Source: Streptosporangium sp. NBC_01756 (GTDB lineage: Bacteria > Actinomycetota > Actinomycetes > Streptosporangiales > Streptosporangiaceae). From it: a stretch of 64,000 nucleotides of DNA. The notes below the pieces were generated by a model that worked only from the letters and a program-made list of their open reading frames with translations, was not told the DNA's origin and ran no database searches. Each line of letters opens with the position of its first letter. The first letter of the stretch is position 1. The translations under genes and the position numbers were made by a program. Positions 56,712 to 64,000 of the stretch are shown here, in pieces. The stretch lies in NCBI RefSeq assembly GCF_035917975.1, contig NZ_CP109130.1:2170001-2234000 (forward strand). Reading direction: 5' to 3'.

Positions 56712-58649
56712 CTATGGCCGCGCGACCGTCTCAGGCATCACGGTGCCGTGAACCCGCTTGAGATACTCCATCGCGTGTTCGGTGGCCGGGTCGTGGTTCA
56801 GCCTGTCGCGGTAGAAGTGGAGGCGGTCCTCGCAGTCGTCGATGATCTCGCTCCATGTCCTTGCCCAGATGCGGACGCCGCCCTCCCACTCGGCGATGCA
56901 CCCGGGCGGGCGGTTCGGAGCCGTGGCGTCCCGCCGGACGACGTCGTCCATCTCCGTGGAGAGAACCCAGAAATCCCAGGCGACCCGGGCATCCCTGAAC
57001 TGGGGATCGCTGACGACCGCCTGGGCATAGCTCTTGATCTGACCGACCTCGGTCTGACCGATCTTCACCTTGGGTGCCTTGAGTTCGACCACCAGGTGCT
57101 CCCTACCAGCACTCCCGCGATGGGCTCTGCCCAGCATGAGGTCGACGATCCCCTGCCGGCCGTCCTCCCTGCGCACCGGATCGGAAAGGCCGCCCTCCGG
57201 CTCCCGGCCCAAGGCCTTCAGATGACGGTCGAGCACGGCGTCCAGGCTCTGATCACTGACCATCAGCCCGTAGGCGTCTCCGAAAATCCATGTCTCCCGC
57301 TCAAGGATCTTGTGCAGCTCGCTCCGCTCCTTGACCGTCCTGCTGACCTCCGGCTCGAAGACGAGCTTCTTGAGCGCGGCGACGAAATCCAACCGATCGG
57401 CCACCTGCCCGGTTGCTTTGATCACTTCGGAGAGACTCGTCCGCTGGAGGAGTCTCTTGAGTTCTTCCTGCTCTGACTGCGGCAGACGGAAGAGTTCGTC
57501 CAACATCGGGTACAGACCGTTGGGGTCATGGGAGATGATCTCCCTGAGGAGCCGGAGAGTGGTCTTCCGGCTCTGCTGCGATCCTGGAAGACGGCGTGCG
57601 ATCGTGGTCGCGACCTCGTCGAACATCTGGCGTTCGACCGCCTGCGCGGGCTCTGCGGGCTCTTCCGAATAAGGATAGACCTCTTCGCGCTTCCACTCCT
57701 GGATCAGCCGTGCCCTGCGCTCCCGATCGCGCTCCTTGAAATGCCCCCGCAACGTTTCCCGCGCGACCTCAAGGAGGCCCGCGATCTCATCCATCTCCGC
57801 CAGTGGCAGGTCACCTCGCCGTTCGACGAACCCGTCCCAGAGGAGATACGCCGTGAAGTGATATCCCGGTGCCTGAATTCCCGGCGGAACCTCATCCAGC
57901 ACGACGCCATTGTCATCACAGAGGGCGAGAACCCGCCCGACGTCCTTGGGCCACTCGATGACGCGGAGCAGCGGATCCGCAAGCCCGCTGAAGTCCGGCC
58001 ACGGCACCGGATACTGCGCCATGTCCGCCCAAACAGTGGCCGGATCGAGCAACTTCCCCTGGTAGGTGATCCTCACATCAGGGTTCGCGGCGAGAAACGG
58101 AGCGAAGGTCGAGGCGAGCTGCTGAGCCGTGTCGTCCTGGACCAAGCGGGTGACGAAGTCTGCCGGAACCAGTGCCTCGACTCGCGTTCCAGGTGAGTCG
58201 TTCACGTAATCCGGCTCGGAAATGTCGAAATCCGCCGGCCGATCAATCGCTCCACTGATGACCGTGCGCTCGGCACGGCCGTCGAGTGCCTGCGCGACCG
58301 TGACCCAGCGCACCTGCTCACCCAGGGCGAACGCGCGGAGCCTCCCCTGCCCGCTACGACCATGGAGTCCTCGTTTCAGCTCGGACGACACCTTGGCCTT
58401 GATCTTCCATGAGCCGCCCAGACCGCCGAAGAATCCTCCGCAAGAGGCATTGGGCATTCCATGGCCGTTGTCGGTGACACTGACCGATTCGACGCCGCCC
58501 AATTCGTTGATGTCGATATCGACACTGATATGGCACGCTTCGGCGTCCAGCGCGTTCCAGATCATCTCCGTGACCGCGCCCACCGGGTCCTTCAGGCGGG
58601 CAAGACGGAGGAGGTGATCTGGTTTGGCCTCGATGTGTACCTTACGCAC
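56712..58649 (-). CDS. GHKL (Hsp90/MORC-like) ATPase fused to a PD-(D/E)XK nuclease domain
   Basis: A 645-residue two-part protein. N-terminal GHKL ATPase: EMIWNALDAEA (Glu28 and Asn32), DNGHGM (60-65) and a GRSGQGRLRAFALG loop; MutL/MORC-type proteins use this module as an ATP clamp. The middle is helical. The C-terminal domain has IVDLMLG, then HLVVELKAPK, with D503, E522 and K524 forming a PD-(D/E)XK nuclease site like that of Shedu (SduA/DUF4263)-type defence proteins. GTG 58649 is chosen as start by the typical opening VRKVHIEAKPDHLLRL; a longer start at 58682 is possible. Located at the edge of a defence island. Phage defence is inferred. Confidence 0.75.
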   Translation of the reverse strand: MRKVHIEAKPDHLLRLARLKDPVGAVTEMIWNALDAEACHISVDIDINELGGVESVSVTDNGHGMPNASCGGFFGGLGGSWKIKAKVSSELKRGLHGRSGQGRLRAFALGEQVRWVTVAQALDGRAERTVISGAIDRPADFDISEPDYVNDSPGTRVEALVPADFVTRLVQDDTAQQLASTFAPFLAANPDVRITYQGKLLDPATVWADMAQYPVPWPDFSGLADPLLRVIEWPKDVGRVLALCDDNGVVLDEVPPGIQAPGYHFTAYLLWDGFVERRGDLPLAEMDEIAGLLEVARETLRGHFKERDRERRARLIQEWKREEVYPYSEEPAEPAQAVERQMFDEVATTIARRLPGSQQSRKTTLRLLREIISHDPNGLYPMLDELFRLPQSEQEELKRLLQRTSLSEVIKATGQVADRLDFVAALKKLVFEPEVSRTVKERSELHKILERETWIFGDAYGLMVSDQSLDAVLDRHLKALGREPEGGLSDPVRREDGRQGIVDLMLGRAHRGSAGREHLVVELKAPKVKIGQTEVGQIKSYAQAVVSDPQFRDARVAWDFWVLSTEMDDVVRRDATAPNRPPGCIAEWEGGVRIWARTWSEIIDDCEDRLHFYRDRLNHDPATEHAMEYLKRVHGTVMPETVARP

Positions 58650-58745
58650 ACGGTCACTATCCCAGACCACCTGCGGAAACACATGGGATCACTGGAAACG
58701 TGTCTGAGGCCGCCGTCGGCGACAGCCAGGATACGCGCGGATATC

Positions 58746-58763
58746 ATGTGCACATGTGCACAT
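58746..58763. repeat. 18-bp perfect palindrome at the start of the zinc-ribbon gene
   Basis: ATGTGCACATGTGCACAT is both a perfect palindrome and a tandem repeat of ATGTGCAC. It overlaps the first possible start codons of the 58754 gene and lies about 100 bases from the divergent GHKL-nuclease start, a good place for a shared operator. Confidence 0.6.
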
Positions 58764-59113
58764 ACGCGATGGTCACCTACAAGGTGCACTATGTGTGCGT
58801 TCCCTGCCGCCAGAGTCACAAGTTCCTGTGGGACGGGGCAGAGCACCTCTGCACGCGCTGCCGTACACCGATGGTCTACGCGGGTCACGACTTCGCCGCA
58901 CCGCGTAAGACCGATGGCCGCCGGTGGGCGGCAGTGGCCGCCGTCCTGGGGGCAGGCCTGAGGTACGACGGATTCGAGCTCTGCGGCTGTTCCAAAGATC
59001 CGAAGTACCGTCCGCGCACCAGTGCACAGGTCCGGGCACGCCGCCGGATGGCGGCTCGTAAAGGACTGACCGAGGCCGAAGCGCTCGCGCTGCGCGACCC
59101 CGCAGACGCGTAG
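58754..59113 (+). CDS. small zinc-ribbon protein
   Basis: A 119-residue protein with VHYVCVPCRQSHK and HLCTRCRTPMV, two CxxC pairs forming a probable zinc ribbon (about 18-43), a basic middle part, ELCGCSKDPKYRPRTSAQVR, and a C-terminal helix. I do not recognise a named family; similar actinobacterial proteins are hypothetical. Start is ATG 58754 or 58769; the palindrome at 58746-58763 overlaps the first. Divergent from the GHKL-nuclease gene. Confidence 0.6.
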   Translation: MCTYAMVTYKVHYVCVPCRQSHKFLWDGAEHLCTRCRTPMVYAGHDFAAPRKTDGRRWAAVAAVLGAGLRYDGFELCGCSKDPKYRPRTSAQVRARRRMAARKGLTEAEALALRDPADA

Positions 59114-59589
59114 GTGTGACCAGGCCCATGCCCGGCGAACTATAAGCCGGCTTGGTGGCAGTCGGCCATCCCCGCGGATGCCGCCAGAGACGACCACTTA
59201 CCCTGGGGCCGTGGAGTTCGATGACCACGCCCCAGGTGGTGCTTCCGAGGAGCACCACGACGAACCTCGACTCCTCAGGCACCTTGCAGCACTCGTAGGC
59301 GCGTTTCAGGGGCCACCGGACCTCGGCGCACACCATGACAGATATCTGATGCATCCCCATGGGGAAGAGCCCGGCGGAGTGGCAACCGCGTGATCCTCTG
59401 CGGTACCAGGCCACGAGAGATCGCTCGCCCCTGTGTCGCCGAGGTCTTCGCTCCGCTCATCCCGCCACCGTAACCACCCGCATCCCTGCTGCACCGGCCG
59501 GTGCCATCGACTGCCCTCATTCGTTGCAAACGTACTAGCATGGCTAATAAAGTGCACTCATCAGTACAATTCTCTCAAGGAGACGCCGG
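59114..59589. other. intergenic region, no supported gene
   Basis: Some frames are open on both strands (for example MHQISVMVCAEV... on the minus strand near 59300-59360) but none has a ribosome-binding site and codon pattern together. Before the SDR gene, TAATAAAGTGCACTCATCAGTAC (59544-59566) is AT-rich and may hold its promoter. Confidence 0.5.
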
Positions 59590-60417
59590 GTGAAGACTGT
59601 CGTGATCACGGGCGGTACGGACGGGATCGGGAAGGCGCTCGCCGCCCTTCGCCTGCAGCGAGGTGACACCGTCGTCGTCATCGGCCGCAGTGCGGAAAAG
59701 GGTCAGGCGTTCCTCGGCGCCGCCCGGGAACTGGGCGCCGGAGAGCGGGCCTTCTTCGTCCGAGCGGACCTGAGCCTGACGGCGGAGAGCAGCAGGGCCG
59801 TCGCGGAGATCACGGCCCGATTCCCGGTGGTGGACACGCTGGTGCTGTGCGCGCGGCACTACCGCACGGAACGCGTGGAGACGGTCGAGGGGTTCGAGGA
59901 GAACTTCGCGCTGTTCTACCTGAGCCGCTATCTGCTCGGGCACGGTCTCGCCGCGTCGCTGGCGAAGGCGGACAACCCGGTCGTCGTGAACGTGGCCGGA
60001 CCCGGCGCGAGCCTGTCCGTAGTCAATTGGGACGACCTCGAACTCAGACGCGGCTACCACGGCGGCACGGCGCTCGGGCAGGGAGGCAAGCTGAACGACC
60101 TGCTCGGCGTCGCCTTCGCCGAGAAGTACGGGGCGAGCGGCATCCGATACGTGCTGATCCATCCGGGCGTCACGGCGACCGGCTTCTCCGGCGTGTACGA
60201 CGCGAGGACACTGGAGCACATCAACGCGATGAAGAAGTCCGCGAAACCGGTGGAGGCGGCCCTTCCCCCGATCACCACCGCGATCGACGCATCGCCCGCG
60301 CAACCGCTGAGCGCCTTCGTGGAGGGACGGCGGATCAGCGTGGAGGACGGGTCCTTCGATAAAAGCGCGGCGAGGCGACTTCAGGCCATCACCGAGAAAC
60401 TCCTCCCGGCACACTGA
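59590..60417 (+). CDS. short-chain dehydrogenase-like protein lacking the catalytic Tyr
   Basis: A 275-residue Rossmann protein of the SDR family. Cofactor motif TGGTDGIGKALA (7-18), VVVIGRS for NADP-type binding, LVLCARHYRTERVE and NVAGPGAS (where NNAG/Ser is usual). Where YxxxK is expected the sequence reads LGQGGKLND: Lys is present, Tyr is not. It may be a non-catalytic NAD(P)-binding protein or use other residues. GTG start with AAGGAG about 8 bases before. Stands alone near the defence genes. Confidence 0.8.
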   Translation: MKTVVITGGTDGIGKALAALRLQRGDTVVVIGRSAEKGQAFLGAARELGAGERAFFVRADLSLTAESSRAVAEITARFPVVDTLVLCARHYRTERVETVEGFEENFALFYLSRYLLGHGLAASLAKADNPVVVNVAGPGASLSVVNWDDLELRRGYHGGTALGQGGKLNDLLGVAFAEKYGASGIRYVLIHPGVTATGFSGVYDARTLEHINAMKKSAKPVEAALPPITTAIDASPAQPLSAFVEGRRISVEDGSFDKSAARRLQAITEKLLPAH

Positions 60418-60538
60418 CGGACCGCCTACACCTCTGGGATCGGCCCGCCACAACGACAAGGCAGGCCGGTCGATCTGGTTCCAGGTGGCGGAACGGTGAT
60501 CCGGTGAAGTCCGTGCGGATCACATCCACCACCGGCCT

Positions 60539-61285
60539 CTAGGAGAGGTTCAAATACTTGTCCCGCAGCACCTCTAACGGAACCCATGCGCCTTCAAACT
60601 GGATCTTCCAGAAGGTCCATCCGTTGCAGGACTGGCGCTTGAGAACGACCTGCCCGGCTTTGGAAGGGGACGTGCAGAGTTGACCGGAGGCCAGGCGGAC
60701 ACGTCCGTCAGGTGCGACTGTCGCGGAGAACCGCTCGTTGCCACGTGTCCCCCGTATTTCGGCACCTGCCTCGATGAGCTTCCGCTCGATCAGATCGCGC
60801 ATGTGGACACCGTAAGGCTTCGTGCCGAACTCCCAATCGCCAAGCGGGGACTCGATGGATTCTCCTCCTCCGTCTACAACGATCTCAGGCTCTTGGTCAG
60901 TGAGTTCCTCACTGATCCTGGGAGCAGGCCCTTCCGCAGTGAGTGCTCCTTCGGGAGACTCCTGAAGGGCGATGAGAATCGCCTCGCACGTCTGCTCCAC
61001 CGTCGCAACCGCATCGGTTACTTCTTCGGCTGTGATGTCGGTCTTGCGACTAGCGTCATCCGCGACCCGGTCGGCTTCGTGGGCGATCCTGTTTCTACGG
61101 GCCACAACCTGGTGCAGTCGTTCTTTGGCCTTGCCGGCATCCAGCTTCAGGTCACCGGCTGATTGCTTCTGATTGATGATCTCAGCGACTCTGTCCCAGA
61201 GCGTGATACTCGTGACGATCGCCAGGCCGTCCTTGATGCCATCCGGCTTGTAAGCGGCCACCGGAAAATCCTGGCTGGCGGACAC
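60539..61285 (-). pseudogene. C-terminal part of a split HEPN-RAMA protein
   Basis: A 248-codon frame from GTG 61285. Residues about 25-110 hold the second half of a HEPN (RiboL-PSP-like) domain with the RX4H motif in ARRNRIAHEAD. The C-terminus has a RAMA domain (restriction-associated) with FSATVAPDGRVRLASG, SPSKAG and NGWTFWK. The domain's first half is missing from this frame but is encoded at 61980-62357 on the same strand. The first nine codons (to FPV) come from the interrupting segment and the junction. It may still be translated but without a full HEPN fold. Confidence 0.7.
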
Positions 61286-61346
61286 GCTGTTCTAGACAGG
61301 CGGTCATGAGAAATCCGGGTGCGGCATACCTGATGCAACCGACATC

Positions 61347-61772
61347 ATGATCCGCATGAGAGTCTGCCCCTTCTGCGAGATCATCGCAGGGCGAGCCGAG
61401 GCCAGCGTCGTCTATGACGATGACACCGTGGTGGCCATCTTGGATCTCACCCCGGCCACAGTCGGTCATGTACTGGTGATCCCTCGCGTGCACGTGGCCG
61501 GACTGGCGGACGTCGATGACGCGGTCGGTGCGGCGATCTGGCGGACGGCACGGCGTGTGTCGGTTGCGTTGCGGGCGTCGGGGCTCCCCTGTGACGGGGT
61601 GAGGCTGTCGTTAGCCGACGGGGAAGCCGCCGGGCAGGAGGTCTTCCACCTCCACCTGCATGTGGTGCCGTGTTATCCGGGGGACGGCGTTGTGGTCACC
61701 GCTGACTGGAAGAAGCGCTCGCGTGAGCTTCTCGACCAAGACGCGGCGCTGATCCGGGAGGCGCTCACGTGA
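61347..61772 (+). CDS. HIT family protein
   Basis: A 141-residue histidine-triad protein. CPFCEIIAG at the start (CxxC zinc-type), PRVHVAGLADVDD, and the catalytic triad EVFHLHLHVVP (HxHxH, about 113-119). The family hydrolyses nucleoside phosphoramidates or dinucleoside polyphosphates. Start ATG 61347 or 61356 (neither has a good ribosome-binding site). It lies within the segment interrupting the HEPN-RAMA gene and on the opposite strand. Confidence 0.85.
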   Translation: MIRMRVCPFCEIIAGRAEASVVYDDDTVVAILDLTPATVGHVLVIPRVHVAGLADVDDAVGAAIWRTARRVSVALRASGLPCDGVRLSLADGEAAGQEVFHLHLHVVPCYPGDGVVVTADWKKRSRELLDQDAALIREALT

Positions 61773-61912
61773 CTGCGGAGGCGGACGGCCAACCCTCGGG
61801 CAGTAAGGAAGAGTGGCCGCAGCCGCTTTCACGCATGCCAAGTGACGAAAGCGCGATCACCTGACGGTCACCCGCGCCGGTGACGCGATCACTGCGGGCT
61901 TGGTGGCCACCC

Positions 61913-61981
61913 ACCTGGAGAACTCATGTCCGTGCACCTGGATCCTCATGTCCGTCTACCTGGAGTTCTCGGTGTCCGTTC
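61913..61981 (+). repeat. three 22-24-bp direct repeats at the segment's right end
   Basis: The unit ACCTGGA-N2/3-CTCATGTCCGT recurs at 61913-61935, 61936-61957 and 61958-61981 (the third has CTCGGTGTCCGT), ending two bases from the CACCGG repeat. Multiple sites near one end resemble transposase-binding arrays of IS21-like elements. Confidence 0.7.
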
Positions 61982-62357
61982 ACACCGGCTGCTGAAAGGT
62001 GTTCTTGGTGACAAACTTTCGCAGGTGTCCCCCCAGGGCCTCCTCAAGGGGAATGCGATGGTGGTGCACATCTTCGAAGACTGCCATGGGGATGGCGAAA
62101 TCCCGGAACTTCTTCGGCTTCTCGATACCGGGCTCCCGGGCGAGGCGGATCGCGCGAGAGTAGATCTCCTGACTGACCCAGTAATCCAACGCGGCGACCG
62201 CCTGCACCCATGCAGCCCGGTACAGGTCTCCCACGTCGAGATTCGCGGGCTTGAACGTGGCCAGGCTCCTTCCTGCGCTGATGAGCTGGTGCACGTACTC
62301 CAGATTGCGCTCGAAGTTGTGGAACGCGGGGGTCTTCACGACGTCGGAGTCGGACAC
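61980..62357 (-). pseudogene. N-terminal part of a split HEPN-RAMA protein
   Basis: A 125-codon frame from GTG 62357 (GAGGA 5 bases upstream); a weaker GTG at 62408 would lengthen it. It reads NFERNLEYVHQLISAGRSL, DLYRAAWVQAVAALDYWVSQ and ends HLRKFVTKNTFQQPV, the expected first part of HEPN (RiboL-PSP-like) proteins. It stops at a TGA created by the interrupting segment, just after the CCGGTG junction. Joined with the 60539-61285 frame at that sextet it yields an intact protein of about 364 residues. Confidence 0.72.
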
Positions 62358-62701
62358 GACTGTCCTCACAAAGGTGCTGGCTAGCTTTAGAATGATCACA
62401 TTGTGCACGATATGATCGCTCTTAGCGCCGATATTTCATACAAAAAACTGGATGGTAAGAACAACTCTGCCATCAAGCACGGTCTAGGCCAGACGGATCG
62501 AATTTCCCGCGCCAGGTTCTACTGATCACCTGGCAGTGATCTCTCATCTCGAATAGAGCGACCCGTACTGCGCGGGCCGGTGACGATCCCCTCACCTGGC
62601 CGGGAAACGGTGCCCCGCCGCTCCGTGGTGATCGGCGGCGGGGCGGCAAGGCCGGCTTGTCCGGGGCGGTACCTGGACCGCGACCTACAAAGGCGCGTCG
62701 A
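62358..62701. other. intergenic region between HEPN part and hsdM
   Basis: About 340 bases. The left half (62400-62470) is AT-rich and probably contains the HEPN-RAMA promoter on the minus strand. The rest shows no supported gene. No hsdS is found here. Confidence 0.5.
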
Positions 62702-64000
62702 TCAAAGGGCTTCGCTGGACGGGCTGCCGGGATCCCGCGACGCCGCGCGGTTCTGCAGGGCCTCCGCGATGGCGGCGAACTCGCTCAACGCCGCCTCCAG
62801 GTCGTCGACGATCTCCTGCGCGATGATCTCGGGCGGCTGGAGCGCGTCGGCGTCCTCCAGGCTCGGGTCCTTGAGCCAGAAGATGTCCAGGTTGCACTTG
62901 TCACGCGCGACCAGCTCGTCATAGGTGAACTTCCGGAACCGTTCGGTCTCCACCCGCTCGTCGGGCGACCTGCCCGGCAGGTAGGAGTCGACGAAGTCCT
63001 GCAGGTGCTCACGGCGGAGCGGGTTCTGCTTGAGCGTGAAGTGCTGGCCGGTACGGAAGTCGTACACCCAGAGGTTTCTGGTCCACGGCTCCTCGCTGGC
63101 CGGTTTCCGGTCGAAGAAGAGCACGTTCGCCTTGACCCCGCCCGCGTAGAAGATCCCGGTGGGCAGCCGGAGCAGGGTGTGCACGTCGTACTCCTGGAGG
63201 AGAGCCCGGCGGATCCCCTCCCCCGCGCCGCCCTCGAAGAGCACGTTGTCGGGGAGGACCACGGCCGCGCGGCCGGGGATCGCCATCAGCCGGGCGATGT
63301 GCTGGACGAAGTTGAGCTGCTTGTTGGTGGTGGTCTGCCAGAAGTCCTGCCGGTCGTAGGCGACGTCGTCCCGGGTCGCCTTGCCGTCCAGGCCGATCAC
63401 GGTGATCGCGGACTTCTTGCCGAACGGCGGGTTGGCCAGCACCAGGGAGGCGCGGACCGCGGGGGAGGTGGCGAGCGCGTCCTCGGCGGCGATGGGCGAC
63501 TCGCCGTCCGCCTGGCACATGCCGTGCAGCAGCATGTTCATCGCGGCGAGCCGGGCCGTGCCGTCCACCAGCTCGGTCCCCAGGAACGCCTCTCCGTGCG
63601 TCAGGCGATGCCGCTGGCCGGGCGTCAGCTCCGTGTGATGCCTGCGGATGTAGTCGTTGGCGGCCAGCAGGAAGCCGCCGGTGCCGCAGGCCGGGTCGAT
63701 GATCGTGTCCCCGGGGGTCGGCTGCGCGCAGTCGACGATCGCGTTGATGAGCGGGCGCGGAGTGAAGTACTGCCCGGCCCCGGACTTGACGTCGGTGGCG
63801 CTGCGCGCAAGGAGCTGCTCGTAGGCATCACCCTTGACATCGGTGCCTTGACGTCCCCAGGTCTCGTTGTCCATGAGGTCAACGATTAGCTTCCTGAGCA
63901 GCGCGGGCTCCTGCACCCTGTTCTGCGCCTTGCGGAAGACGACCCCAAGGATGCCCTTCTCCTTGCCCAGCTCGGTCAGCGCCTCCCGGTAGGCCTCCTC
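62702..64000 (-). CDS. hsdM: type I restriction-modification N6-adenine methylase subunit HsdM, partial
   Basis: The last ~432 codons of an HsdM-type methylase; the frame continues past the right edge, so the N-terminus is missing. Motif I DPACGTGGF, the catalytic motif IV NPPFG, GQYFTPRPLI, LNFVQHIARLM and TGIFYAGGVKANVLFF are all present. It methylates adenine in the specificity sequence chosen by HsdS. The stop is at 62702, and no HsdS or HsdR gene follows downstream within the window; they could lie upstream, beyond the edge. It borders the HEPN-RAMA gene, whose RAMA domain is typical of restriction-associated proteins. Confidence 0.9.
   Translation of the reverse strand, partial: EEAYREALTELGKEKGILGVVFRKAQNRVQEPALLRKLIVDLMDNETWGRQGTDVKGDAYEQLLARSATDVKSGAGQYFTPRPLINAIVDCAQPTPGDTIIDPACGTGGFLLAANDYIRRHHTELTPGQRHRLTHGEAFLGTELVDGTARLAAMNMLLHGMCQADGESPIAAEDALATSPAVRASLVLANPPFGKKSAITVIGLDGKATRDDVAYDRQDFWQTTTNKQLNFVQHIARLMAIPGRAAVVLPDNVLFEGGAGEGIRRALLQEYDVHTLLRLPTGIFYAGGVKANVLFFDRKPASEEPWTRNLWVYDFRTGQHFTLKQNPLRREHLQDFVDSYLPGRSPDERVETERFRKFTYDELVARDKCNLDIFWLKDPSLEDADALQPPEIIAQEIVDDLEAALSEFAAIAEALQNRAASRDPGSPSSEAL

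Larger units (their letters stand above)
61266..61988. mobile_element. 723-bp segment interrupting the HEPN-RAMA gene
   Basis: CACCGG occurs at 61260-61265 and 61983-61988, exactly where the two gene parts break. Removing one copy and the DNA between joins them in frame at codons CCG GTG. The segment carries a HIT-family gene and three 22-24-bp direct repeats at its right end, like the repeated end sites of some IS elements. There is no transposase and no clear terminal inverted repeat, so the mechanism is unknown. Confidence 0.5.

Noticed and set aside
58773-59414. 213-codon minus-strand frame over the zinc-ribbon gene
   Set aside because: It overlaps a better supported plus-strand gene, lacks a ribosome-binding site, and only its first ~60 residues look protein-like.
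61266-61988. Complete insertion sequence
   Set aside because: No transposase frame and no convincing terminal inverted repeat; kept only as a possible non-autonomous or decayed element.

Overview
The window is high-GC actinobacterial DNA, most likely from the Streptosporangiales (Streptosporangium/Nonomuraea type). This is inferred from codon and base use, GTG/TTG and apparently leaderless starts, DasR boxes beside an NgcEFG-type sugar transporter, an IdeR/DmdR-type iron box, an actinobacterial c-di-AMP riboswitch, and roadblock and GTPase-associated proteins. No species-level claim is possible from sequence alone. Two tRNA genes are present (His and Lys). There is no rRNA, no CRISPR array and no intact transposase.

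Left part (1-27 kb): tRNA-His; a free-standing LuxR-type DNA-binding protein; L-lysine 6-transaminase; small membrane proteins (HdeD, hemolysin III with a 31-bp operator against its start codon); M20 amidohydrolase; a spermidine-synthase-like methyltransferase; a WXG100-like pair; an orphan NarL-type sensor kinase; a secreted beta-lactamase-fold protein; pirin behind a double palindrome; a solitary RHH antitoxin; a SodC-like lipoprotein; a pterin dehydratase. An ngcEFG-type GlcNAc/chitobiose transporter without its ATPase is divergent from a class II aldolase; one ROK-type and two DasR-type operators lie between them. Then come a DUF4032 kinase-like protein behind a 34-bp tandem repeat, a four-gene roadblock/PATAN operon, and a double-psi beta-barrel wall protein behind a c-di-AMP riboswitch. 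DUF4253, DUF4142, SPW-repeat and MTHFR-like genes follow.

Middle part (27-43.6 kb): LysR and AraC regulators with small enzymes; an iron-box-controlled siderophore operon (binding protein, siderophore-interacting protein, two FecCD permeases, no ATPase); an OmpR-type two-component system with a PepSY protein; an ABC ATPase/FtsX-like pair. A zinc-finger TetR regulator follows. Its operator half-site recurs in front of a three-gene operon encoding a 15-cysteine protein, a Tat-exported protein and a MauE-like membrane protein.

Right part (43.6-64 kb): a divergent five-gene locus encodes a Ser/Thr kinase with helical C-terminal repeats, a DUF4407 membrane coiled-coil protein, an unknown protein, a TRAFAC-like GTPase and a GAP1-like protein with a transmembrane, extracytoplasmic binding-protein-like tail. 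After housekeeping-type genes (PLP enzyme, GNAT, TetR, tRNA-Lys, MoxR/vWA) comes a probable defence island. It holds a GHKL ATPase fused to a PD-(D/E)XK nuclease domain, a zinc-ribbon protein, an SDR lacking its catalytic Tyr, a HEPN-RAMA gene and a partial type I methylase gene (hsdM) that runs off the right edge.

The most striking single observation is that the HEPN-RAMA gene is split by a ~723-bp segment flanked by a 6-bp direct repeat. Joining the two repeats in silico restores one continuous reading frame. The segment carries a HIT-family gene on the opposite strand and ends in three 22-24-bp direct repeats.
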